Shown in pieces: positions 1 to 7,260 of a stretch of 32,037 nt of DNA (positions are counted from its first letter, which is position 1; every line of letters starts with the position of its first letter). Source of the stretch: Legionellaceae bacterium. Its GTDB lineage: Bacteria; Pseudomonadota; Gammaproteobacteria; Legionellales; Legionellaceae. Below the pieces are notes generated by a model. That model searched no databases, had not been told where the DNA came from, and was given only the letters and a program-made list of their open reading frames with translations. Location of the stretch: contig CANNJI010000024.1 of the NCBI GenBank assembly GCA_947504875.1, positions 1 through 32,037 on the forward strand. Direction: 5' to 3'. Both the position numbers and the translations under genes were made by a program.

Positions 1-195
1 GAGGCGGCCATAAAGCAAGGATAACCTTGTGAGCAATGCGCCACTCTAATTTCAAGCAAGGCAAATGATGTAAAATAATCGCATCAAGGTTGTTTTACGA
101 CCAAATAATTTCGCGACACCGACAAGTTATCCCCATTTTCTGTGGGTAACTTTGTGTGTAGAGTGGTGATGACTGTGAAAACGACTCTATTCAGC
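1..195. other. Left edge, no gene identified; DnaA-box-like pair
   Basis: I find no gene that I can support here. A short minus-strand frame is open to the left edge from about position 95, but it has no convincing start and I do not recognise it. TTATCCCCA at 127-135 and TGTGGGTAA at 141-149 each differ by one base from the DnaA box consensus TTATCCACA. They face each other five bases apart. Two weak boxes alone do not make an origin. Confidence 0.3.
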
Positions 196-1674
196 TTATT
201 TTGTCTTAAATAGAACCATGGACTGTTTTAAGATTTGAATCTGCTCTATGCGATGTAGTCGATGTTGAATTTCAGTTGGAATCTGGTTTAGGTCTCTTGC
301 ATTTACAACTAAATATTGAGGATGTCGCACGGCAAGCCAAGCAGATAACTGCAATGGATCGTGTGTCGATTTCACCTGCCCATGTGAATAAAATCTGGCG
401 GAATATTCTGTTTTGTCTGCCCAATAAATCAAAGGGTCGCTCATAACTGAATGCTCTCGCCACGAGGAAATCACTCGATATTGAGATTTTTCAACCCATA
501 CAGGTTTAATCACAAACAGTCCGGTTCCCACCAAAAAAATGACCCCAACAATAGCGGCTACTGGATACATAAGATTACTTTTTTTTGCTAAAACGCTAAC
601 CAACAATTCAGAAAATAAAAGTGCAAAAGCAGGTAAAAAAGGAAAGCAATATGGGTAAATGATATTACGTGCCATGGTAAAAAAAAGAAGCGGCGTTAAC
701 ATAAAGAATAATAAATAACTTAACCATCCATCATCGTTAAGCCATTTGAAGTTTAATTGAATTGATTTGCGGGACTTTATCAAACCAATAACACCATAAA
801 TTACCCAAGGAATCACACCAATCAAAGCATAAATCCAAATCATACCCAAGGGCGCCTTGTGAGCAAATCCATATTTGTCGCCTTGCCATCCAGGTTCTAA
901 GAATCGGCTAATATGCTCTCCCACGATAAAATAATTTAAAAATCCTGGTGTCTTTAATTCAGCCCATATATACCATGGCATAGCAATGCATAACATCAGT
1001 AACACACCAGAGCACCATGGTAAATTTGTCCAGATCGCGCGCCACGCGTTTTGTTTAATTGTCCATATTAATATTGGAAAACCCACCAAAACACCAATAA
1101 GAGGTCCTTTAGCAAGCAGCCCTAAGCCTAACCCTACAAAGAAAAGATACCCCCATAATCGTTCAGATTTAGCAACAGATAGCCAAAATGAGACCATACA
1201 TAAGGTCAAACAAAACAGTAAGTACGGATCAGTCATCACCGTCCCCGCACTCAAAAAGAAAAATGGACTCCCTGCTAAAACTACAGCTGAACATATTGCA
1301 AAGAATCGGCCCTTTTGTTTATCAGCTAATAGCCACACTAAACCAAGTACGCCCAATGATAAAAGCAACGCTGGCAAACGTGCTGCAAAAGCATTAACCC
1401 CAAAGCACTTCATCGAAAAAGCTTGCATCCACATCGATAAAGGTGGCTTCGCCCAAAAAGGCTCCCCATAGGCTTGCATGGGCGTAACCCAATTGCCTGT
1501 TTCAAGCATAATACGAGCAATTTCACCATATCGCGCTTCTGTCGTATCATTTAACGGTATAAATATCATCGAAATTAAACGACAAATCAGTAAAAAACAA
1601 AACAATATAAACATTAGACGATAAGATTTATCTGCTGACTTGAACAAGACCGACTCCATGAAAAGATAAATCAT
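196..1674 (-). CDS. ArnT/FlmK-like lipid A aminosugar transferase (PMT/GT39 superfamily)
   Basis: Inner-membrane glycosyltransferase of the ArnT/PMT superfamily, expected to move an amino sugar from undecaprenyl phosphate to lipid A on the periplasmic face. After the first membrane segment comes the family loop with NDTTEARYGEIAR and then the PFWAKPPL region. About ten further hydrophobic segments follow, with a small soluble C-terminal part. At roughly 490 residues it is a little shorter than E. coli ArnT. The start is uncertain: ATG at 1674 has AGG seven bases upstream, a GTG at 1689 is also possible, and ATG at 1659 or 1614 would shorten it. It overlaps the deacetylase gene before it, so it is probably cotranslated as the last gene of a GT2-deacetylase-transferase operon. 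The class is well supported. The sugar and acceptor are inferred from context. Confidence 0.8.
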   Translation of the reverse strand: MIYLFMESVLFKSADKSYRLMFILFCFLLICRLISMIFIPLNDTTEARYGEIARIMLETGNWVTPMQAYGEPFWAKPPLSMWMQAFSMKCFGVNAFAARLPALLLSLGVLGLVWLLADKQKGRFFAICSAVVLAGSPFFFLSAGTVMTDPYLLFCLTLCMVSFWLSVAKSERLWGYLFFVGLGLGLLAKGPLIGVLVGFPILIWTIKQNAWRAIWTNLPWCSGVLLMLCIAMPWYIWAELKTPGFLNYFIVGEHISRFLEPGWQGDKYGFAHKAPLGMIWIYALIGVIPWVIYGVIGLIKSRKSIQLNFKWLNDDGWLSYLLFFMLTPLLFFTMARNIIYPYCFPFLPAFALLFSELLVSVLAKKSNLMYPVAAIVGVIFLVGTGLFVIKPVWVEKSQYRVISSWREHSVMSDPLIYWADKTEYSARFYSHGQVKSTHDPLQLSAWLAVRHPQYLVVNARDLNQIPTEIQHRLHRIEQIQILKQSMVLFKTK

Positions 1675-2443
1675 CAAGGAACCTATCACTCATTAAATAC
1701 TCAAGCTCGTAACACCGAGAGAAACTTAAAGGATCCGTCCTATCGAATGAACGATTGCCAGGATGACACATGATTAACCCATGATTTAAACTCTGATTTA
1801 AAAAAGTATTAAAATACCGACGATAATCCGGCGCGCGACGAAAAGGATAAACCCCACTAAAACTTGCGTTTGTTAATATCCCTTTCTTATCTAATATACG
1901 TTTAAACGTTGAACCGCCTAATCGAGCAATAACATATGCTTTTGAAAAGCGCATATCACATGACGTATTTCGAATAAATCCTTTGACTTGGTTCGTTTGA
2001 TATACCGCCAATACCGCCTCACGCACCTGAGGCAATTGATGAACATGTTGATGTCCATCAATAAAGTCGGGATACACCCCAAGCGCATCTCGAAATGCTT
2101 CTAGTTGTGCAGCACACTCTGCTTTTAATACCTCATGATCTAATCGGTTAAAATAAGATGCTTTTAATAAACCCAAAAGACCACCAAAATATTGACCATA
2201 GCGCGATTTCCAAGCATCACTCAATGCTAACCCGTGCGTCAAATTAAAATGAAGTCCAATGAACACGTGTGGTCTACGGCTCAAGAGGTCAATAGAAGCA
2301 TCGGACCAGTAGGCAGACGTTGTTAAACAACTCACCGCATTAAGGCGCCCTGCATCAACAGCGCTTACAATGCCATGAGAAATATCTTCGTTTTGCGCAT
2401 AATCATCGGCACAGAGTATTATTTTTTTAAGCAAAGCGGTCAT
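1628..2443 (-). CDS. YdjC/ChbG-HpnK family deacetylase, NaxD-like
   Basis: Metal-dependent carbohydrate deacetylase of the YdjC (ChbG/HpnK) family, 271 residues. Visible motifs are ADD at residues 12-14, GLHFNLT at 63-69, DGHQHVH at 129-135 and a late MCHPG. Together they give the Asp and His ligands expected for the metal site. In Francisella the YdjC protein NaxD deacetylates undecaprenyl-phosphate-GalNAc before the sugar goes to lipid A. The same gene types surround this one: an ArnC/FlmF2-like GT2 upstream (17 bp overlap) and an ArnT/FlmK-like transferase downstream. I infer that it deacetylates a lipid-linked N-acetylhexosamine. A chitooligosaccharide deacetylase is possible from the family alone but fits the neighbours less well. 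Confidence 0.8.
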   Translation of the reverse strand: MTALLKKIILCADDYAQNEDISHGIVSAVDAGRLNAVSCLTTSAYWSDASIDLLSRRPHVFIGLHFNLTHGLALSDAWKSRYGQYFGGLLGLLKASYFNRLDHEVLKAECAAQLEAFRDALGVYPDFIDGHQHVHQLPQVREAVLAVYQTNQVKGFIRNTSCDMRFSKAYVIARLGGSTFKRILDKKGILTNASFSGVYPFRRAPDYRRYFNTFLNQSLNHGLIMCHPGNRSFDRTDPLSFSRCYELEYLMSDRFLDDLSFHGVGLVQVSR

Positions 2444-3383
2444 GCGTTGTATCTTCTTTGATATAATACAATGGGCGATTTTTAGTTTCTATTAAAATCC
2501 GACTAATGTATTCAGAAATGATCGCCAAAAAAAGAAACAGCACTGAAAATAACCCAGAAATCAAAAATATAATGGAAGCAATACCATCCGCTAAAGCTTG
2601 ATGCGAAAATAATTTTTCAATCAACACAAATCCTGCGTAAAACATCATCACAATACTAATAAACACAGAAAAAACAGACATCAATCGTAAAGGCCTCGCC
2701 GAAAAGCCGATGATAGAATCTAGAGACAAGTTAATAAGTGCGCGCAGACCATATTTACTTCGCCCAACAGTTCGCTCCAAGCACTCATAGGGTATAACGG
2801 CTGTTTTAAAACCCACATAAGCAAACATCATCACAAGATGGCGGTTACTTTCTTTCATTTGCTTGAGCGAATTAACAACCACGCGCGTTAAAAGACGATA
2901 ATTGCCTAAATCCGATCGAATATTAAGTTTGGTCATTTTACGAGATATCGCGTAAAAAAGATGCGCGGTTATTTTCTTGAACAACGATTGATGAACACGA
3001 TTGGTACGGGATGCACATACAACATCGTATCCTTCTTCAGATTTTTTAACCAAATCAGGAATTAATTCAGGCGGATGTTGTAGATCAGAATCCATCAATA
3101 CAACAAAATCACCCGCTGCATGATCAAGCCCGGCCGTTAATGCAATTTCGTGACCATAATTTCGAGAAAAAGAGATTAACCGTATTGCAGGATTAACTTG
3201 AATAAAAGGCATACAAGCCAACGCAGAATGATCTGTCGAACCATCATCAATAAGAATTAATTCATAATTATCAAAATTTAAATTAAGAACAGCAAGCGTT
3301 CGTTCAATAAACGCAACAATGATCTGTTCTTCATTATAAAAAGGAGCAACTACAGAGAGCTTTCCTCTGGAAAATCGTGACAT
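2427..3383 (-). CDS. GT2 glycosyltransferase, ArnC/FlmF2/GtrB-like (undecaprenyl-phosphate sugar synthase)
   Basis: Family 2 glycosyltransferase of 318 residues that should place a nucleotide-activated sugar on undecaprenyl phosphate at the cytoplasmic face. The N-terminal GT-A domain has APFYNEE, LIDDGSTD and MDSDLQHPP, which carries the metal-binding DxD. Two membrane helices follow (about residues 232-255 and 265-292), then the tail EYISRILIETKNRPLY, typical of the ArnC/GtrB/DPM1 branch. It opens the three-gene sugar operon, 32 bp after the symporter stop codon, and overlaps the deacetylase by 17 bp. By analogy with Francisella FlmF2 the sugar may be GalNAc. The sequence itself does not reveal sugar specificity. 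Confidence 0.85.
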   Translation of the reverse strand: MSRFSRGKLSVVAPFYNEEQIIVAFIERTLAVLNLNFDNYELILIDDGSTDHSALACMPFIQVNPAIRLISFSRNYGHEIALTAGLDHAAGDFVVLMDSDLQHPPELIPDLVKKSEEGYDVVCASRTNRVHQSLFKKITAHLFYAISRKMTKLNIRSDLGNYRLLTRVVVNSLKQMKESNRHLVMMFAYVGFKTAVIPYECLERTVGRSKYGLRALINLSLDSIIGFSARPLRLMSVFSVFISIVMMFYAGFVLIEKLFSHQALADGIASIIFLISGLFSVLFLFLAIISEYISRILIETKNRPLYYIKEDTTHDRFA

Positions 3384-3415
3384 GTGCTTAATCCATTTAA
3401 AAATAGTTCCCTATC

Positions 3416-4627
3416 CTAGGGAATTAACGCACCGGCATCAACCACTTTTTCATTAATCACGGTTGCAACACACGCATCAGACCAAACATTAAGGGCCGTC
3501 TCCAACATATCAATTAAACTATAAAAAGGTAAAATAAGCCCCATCAGTGTGATTGGAACATTCATGCTTGCAAGCAAACTTGCACTTAAAAAGAAACACC
3601 CCATGGGTATCCCAGCATTACCAATTGCCGCAACCGTAGATACAACAACCCATAACAACATGGTACCAAAGGTTATCTCAATGCCATGATTTTGCATAAG
3701 AAAAATAACCGTTGCAAAAATGAACGCAGCACAACCATTCATATTAATACTGGTACAAAGCGGCAATACAAAACGACTCACTTCAGGTTTAACTGCTAAG
3801 TTTTTCTCAATCGTATCCATGGTCACAGGTAACGTTCCTACCGAAGACTTTGAAAAAAATGCAAGCGATAACGCTGGCAACATGCCCTTCATTGCCATAA
3901 CAGGGCTGATTCGATGTGATTTTAACCACAAAGGCAACAAGATAAATCCTTGAATTAAATTGGCACATACAATCACAAGCAAATATTCCCCAATACCACT
4001 CAAATCAGCCCCTCCACGTAACTGCACCACTGTGGTTGTAATAAACCCATAAAGACCTATGGGTATAATTGCGATGATCCAACGCGTGATAACCATCAAT
4101 AAGCCGTGCGCACCTTTGAAAAAATGAGAGATGGTCTGACGAGCATCATGATCTGGAATAAAGCGTGTTGCAATTCCGATCACAACCCCCAAAAAAAGCA
4201 CGCTTAAAACCTGATTATCTAAAAATGGCGACAGGAACGTTGTGGGGATTAAACTCGACACATGATCAAGATAACTAATTTGAGCAACAGGTAACGCGTG
4301 AACCACGCCTCCAGCCCCTACCATACTCGGTTTTATGAGTCGATACAAAAGACAACTGATACCCGCAGCAACAAGCGTTGTACCGAGCGTGTAACACATG
4401 GTGCGTTGCCAAAAACGCCGCATGACACCATCTGAACGATAACTTGACAACGTCACGATAATGGACATGAAAATAATGGGTAAACTAATGCATTTAAACA
4501 TTCGAATAAAAACATCGGCAACAAACAGTCCGAGTTTCTGAAAGAATATAATGTCTGTGAAACCACTGAAAATACCCAGTAGAATCATTAAGATATATAA
4601 AAGTGGCCGTCGAACTGTATCGCTCAT
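3416..4627 (-). CDS. Dicarboxylate/amino acid:cation symporter (DAACS, GltP/DctA family)
   Basis: Secondary transporter of the DAACS family, which couples uptake of glutamate, aspartate, C4-dicarboxylates or neutral amino acids to sodium or protons. It has about eight membrane segments. The re-entrant hairpin motif reads SKSSVGTLP, and NMNG replaces the usual NMDG of the cation/substrate site, so the substrate is hard to guess. I chose the ATG at 4627 over the longer frame from 4699. A TTGACA/TAAAAT promoter lies inside the longer version, and the shorter protein (403 residues) starts in front of the first membrane helix as in the family. The upstream pilin gene overlaps only the unused extension. 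The sugar operon follows 32 bp downstream and may share this promoter. Confidence 0.88.
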   Translation of the reverse strand: MSDTVRRPLLYILMILLGIFSGFTDIIFFQKLGLFVADVFIRMFKCISLPIIFMSIIVTLSSYRSDGVMRRFWQRTMCYTLGTTLVAAGISCLLYRLIKPSMVGAGGVVHALPVAQISYLDHVSSLIPTTFLSPFLDNQVLSVLFLGVVIGIATRFIPDHDARQTISHFFKGAHGLLMVITRWIIAIIPIGLYGFITTTVVQLRGGADLSGIGEYLLVIVCANLIQGFILLPLWLKSHRISPVMAMKGMLPALSLAFFSKSSVGTLPVTMDTIEKNLAVKPEVSRFVLPLCTSINMNGCAAFIFATVIFLMQNHGIEITFGTMLLWVVVSTVAAIGNAGIPMGCFFLSASLLASMNVPITLMGLILPFYSLIDMLETALNVWSDACVATVINEKVVDAGALIP

Positions 4628-4667
4628 GGATAATTTACCTGACTCTATATTGCACAAAATAGCTTCT

Positions 4668-4695
4668 ATTTTAACACGGATAGTGTTTGTGTCAA
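4668..4695 (-). promoter_or_regulatory. Sigma-70 promoter for the symporter (and sugar operon)
   Basis: On the minus strand a perfect -35 TTGACA (4695-4690) is followed after 16 bases by TAAAAT (4673-4668). The start point would be near 4661, about 34 bases before the ATG at 4627. It overlaps the end of the preceding pilin gene, so the symporter need not depend on the pilin operon. Confidence 0.65.
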
Positions 4696-5156
4696 GCATA
4701 CTTCCAACTCATCATGCCTTCCGAAATAAATCGTGTGGTCCTTTCCAAACAAAGGATTTCAGGTTCACGCGTTGCAATACGCACACTCAGTTTTTCTAAT
4801 GGGAATTCTAACGCGAAAATAATAATCCCCCAATGATGGCTCGAGAAAATATTCTGAACGAGCCTTATCTGCAAACAAGGAAAAATCCCAAAATCACTTA
4901 TGGTGTAATGATATATTTTATCGTGCAAATTTAACTTGCAGCCATTCTCGCATGCATTGTTAACAACGAACGCCTTTCTGCTGACGATAACATCTAAGGC
5001 CTGCTCCAACGCATAAAATTCGGTATGCTTTAATAGCAATTGATTATTCATATTCAAATAAAGTAACACTGAATGCATCCCGGATATAACAATAAGACTT
5101 AACACACTAAACAGAATAAGGCTGATTAACAAAATAAAACCGGAATAATTTTTCAT
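4692..5156 (-). CDS. PilX-like minor pilin
   Basis: Small protein (154 residues) starting MKNYSGFILLISLILFS, with a hydrophobic N-terminal helix typical of PilX-type minor pilins. These assemble with PilV and PilW into the tip or priming complex of type IV pili. The remainder has a cysteine pair (NACENGCKLN) and no other recognised domain. The usual fifth-position glutamate after the cleavage site is not evident, as is often seen in PilX/GspK-like subunits. It overlaps the PilW-like gene by four bases, so the two are translationally coupled. The assignment rests on the N-terminus and gene order. No PilY1 or PilE follows. Confidence 0.6.
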   Translation of the reverse strand: MKNYSGFILLISLILFSVLSLIVISGMHSVLLYLNMNNQLLLKHTEFYALEQALDVIVSRKAFVVNNACENGCKLNLHDKIYHYTISDFGIFPCLQIRLVQNIFSSHHWGIIIFALEFPLEKLSVRIATREPEILCLERTTRFISEGMMSWKYA

Positions 5157-5863
5157 GATGCGCGAACCATTGTATCTAATACCCCAACACGCCCACCATC
5201 CAGCGTTAAACGCAACTGAATGAGCTTTTTATCCTGATTTTCACTGAGTTTGACATCAAAATCATGTATACACCGCGCTAGCGCATCAACCCGAGCATTT
5301 TTATAATAAAGTGCTGACTTTTTTATAAAGAAAGTTTCAACCACCCACTCCCCCACATATACAGGGGCCTCATAAGCAAAACGCAAAGGGGCTTTTAATG
5401 TTAATATCATGCCTGATGATGTAGCTTTTATTTTCTCTAGCTCATGAACTTCAGCATGTTTACAATCAGCAATTAATACCGTTCTATTGAGTTGAAAGGG
5501 TATCGGCTCAACACGCAAAACAGATGTCGAACGTTGCTCCAGCACACGCGCTACCCTTTCATTCATCCGCCGAATAGTGATTGATGCGTGCGGTGAATTG
5601 CTTACTTCAATCGGTGAGAAATTTTGATGTGCGGCCGTGGTGAGATGGTCGAGTCGTAGGCACGGGGTAAATCCAGCTGAGCGTATACTGTGTCTTATCA
5701 AATCACTCACCCAAGCTAACCCCATCGACTCACCAATGAATGTTTCAACCTGCTGATACTGTCGCCGAATATGAATAACCTGCTGCACAAGTAACATCAT
5801 AATCATTGTAGAAAGCAATAAAGAAATAGATAACTCAACCAATCCAAAGCCACGAGTGTTCAT
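5153..5863 (-). CDS. PilW-like minor pilin
   Basis: Prepilin-like protein of 236 residues. A very short leader MNTRG precedes FGLVELSISLLLS, a standard type III signal with Glu at mature position 5, so PilD should cut after Gly5. The signature SDLIRHSIRSAGFTPC is typical of PilW, where an early disulfide-forming cysteine follows the helix. It overlaps the PilV-like gene by four bases and the PilX-like gene by four bases. A type II secretion pseudopilin (GspJ) is the main alternative, but the IRSAGF motif favours PilW. Confidence 0.72.
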   Translation of the reverse strand: MNTRGFGLVELSISLLLSTMIMMLLVQQVIHIRRQYQQVETFIGESMGLAWVSDLIRHSIRSAGFTPCLRLDHLTTAAHQNFSPIEVSNSPHASITIRRMNERVARVLEQRSTSVLRVEPIPFQLNRTVLIADCKHAEVHELEKIKATSSGMILTLKAPLRFAYEAPVYVGEWVVETFFIKKSALYYKNARVDALARCIHDFDVKLSENQDKKLIQLRLTLDGGRVGVLDTMVRAS

Positions 5864-6042
5864 GAAAAAAGTAACCGTTCATGATCATTGCCATCTGAAA
5901 GAGAAGCGTTATATTGCGCATGCGCATTGTTAACGGATTGATTCACACGCCAACATTGCTTCAATAAAGCAAACGAAACCGTCGATACAATCAATAAGGA
6001 AATCAAAACTTCAAGAAAGGAAAACCCATTATTTTGCCACAT
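5860..6042 (-). CDS. PilV-like minor pilin, very short
   Basis: Prepilin-like peptide of 60 residues from ATG 6042: leader MWQNNG, then FSFLEVLISLLIVS with Glu at mature position 5, then only about 40 residues. PilV proteins are normally over 100 residues, so this one is short or cut down. The frame extends upstream to an ATG at 6111, but that would put 28 residues before the cleavage site, unusually long for a type IV prepilin. I therefore prefer 6042. It overlaps the PilW-like gene by four bases and is first in the V-W-X order of minor-pilin operons. No FimT gene is found upstream. Confidence 0.65.
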   Translation of the reverse strand: MWQNNGFSFLEVLISLLIVSTVSFALLKQCWRVNQSVNNAHAQYNASLSDGNDHERLLFS

Positions 6043-6183
6043 ATTCCATGATGTAGGTTGGTAAATCCACCCACATCGTAACGGATACACATAAGAAAAA
6101 TCAATAGCCATAAAGCCTAATGCCTTTTTTGACGCTTATGTTGTGGGGCAGGCGAAAGAAGAAGAGCGGGTGGCTGAGATTAA

Positions 6184-6897
6184 TTAAGTTATTTTTTTCT
6201 GTTGCGTTTCATCAGCGATGGCATGATCAACAGGAGCACTTTCGTTGATTTCCTGAAAAAAACGTACACTTTTTTTATGAGTCAAGGCATTGATTATTTT
6301 GCATGATAGTGAATCTATTTTTGCTGTAATTCCATTTTGTAATCTGGGAATAATCTCATTCAGTTGATTTGTATTTTTTACCAAATGTGTGTAGTCATAG
6401 TCCGCTTGGTAGAGGGCCATATATAATTGTTCATGTATTTTTTCTAGTTCTGGATTGAGTTGCATTGCTAAGGCCTCAATCAATTCTTCATTCAACTTTC
6501 TAATTTTTTTAGCTTTAGTGTCTTGTGAGATGTAGGGGCTTTTTTGGATAGAAGTACTCATTACTTGAAAATCACGCCGCAAGTTTACTTCCGCCTCTGA
6601 AACCTGTTTATTTTTAAGAAAATCCTCATATGTTTGTCTTGCAACTGCTCTTTTTTGTTCTAGCTGTGGAGATTGCTCCCGTAACAGATAATAGTCAACT
6701 ATACACTGATCCAATAAAGTAAGATCAGACATAATTTCATTTCGATCAAAAAGAAATAATTGTTCCATATCCCCCTGAACATCATCTAGCGCTGCGCTCG
6801 GGAGTCCGGGCGTTGTTGCCAGGTCTGTTGTAACAGCTTGGCATTTAACCAGATAAAAATTATACAAATTTTGAGCATTCACCGTTCTGTATACCAT
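6184..6897 (-). CDS. Hypothetical helical/coiled-coil protein
   Basis: I do not recognise this protein of 237 residues. It has no signal peptide or membrane helix and is rich in Glu, Lys, Gln and Leu. Long predicted helices span about residues 45-215 (for example SEAEVNLRRDF and AKKIRKLNEELIEALAMQL), and the tail is polar and charged. ATG at 6897 is preceded by GGGGTGA seven bases upstream, a better site than the ATG at 6915. It stands alone between the pilin operon and a dispersed repeat. In a Legionellales genome an isolated helical cytoplasmic protein could be a Dot/Icm substrate, but nothing here proves it. Confidence 0.6.
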   Translation of the reverse strand: MVYRTVNAQNLYNFYLVKCQAVTTDLATTPGLPSAALDDVQGDMEQLFLFDRNEIMSDLTLLDQCIVDYYLLREQSPQLEQKRAVARQTYEDFLKNKQVSEAEVNLRRDFQVMSTSIQKSPYISQDTKAKKIRKLNEELIEALAMQLNPELEKIHEQLYMALYQADYDYTHLVKNTNQLNEIIPRLQNGITAKIDSLSCKIINALTHKKSVRFFQEINESAPVDHAIADETQQKKIT

Positions 6898-6942
6898 GAT
6901 ATATTCACCCCGCATCTATGTTGAGCAACAATAAAAATATTT

Positions 6943-7054
6943 GTAACACCCCACGTCTTTCCGAGCACAGCGAGGAATCTTCTACGATGTGGCACAGTGA
7001 CGCATTCTGAGATCCCTCGCTGTACTCAGGATGACGTATGGGGTGGGGTGTTAC
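6943..7054. repeat. Dispersed 112 bp palindromic repeat, copy 1
   Basis: Bounded by perfect 12 bp terminal inverted repeats (GTAACACCCCAC at the left, its complement at the right). The interior contains CGAGGAATCTTCTACGATG and GATCCCTCGCTGTACTCAGG. The element at 29792-29901 is a near-identical copy in the opposite orientation. It sits upstream of purB and of the coiled-coil gene and encodes no convincing protein. The remaining noncoding DNA to 7260 holds only the purB promoter candidate. Confidence 0.85.
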
Positions 7055-7208
7055 TTCGACCCCATTTATTTGAGACATAATTATATAACATGTTTTTATT
7101 TTTGTCTTTTGAATAATCAGCTCGAGCACAGCAATGAATGACGTAGTAAATTAGGCGATTAGAACAATATATCCGTGCAAAATACACGTTTAAGCTTCTC
7201 TCCTGGCG

Positions 7209-7214
7209 TATAAT
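7209..7214 (+). promoter_or_regulatory. Possible purB -10 element
   Basis: TATAAT, preceded by GCG, lies 46 bases before the purB ATG. No good -35 sequence is seen 16-18 bases upstream, so this is a tentative call. Confidence 0.4.
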
Positions 7215-7260
7215 TTACTATCATACGTTCATTCTAAATTTTCTTGATGAGCATTTTTTC

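Noticed and set aside
4692-6042. Type II secretion pseudopilins GspI/GspJ/GspK
   Set aside because: The PilW-type IRSAGF motif, the small third protein and the lack of any gsp neighbour favour type IV minor pilins.
6905-7129. Minus-strand frame of 74 codons
   Set aside because: Most of it is translation of the dispersed repeat; no ribosome binding site or recognisable protein.
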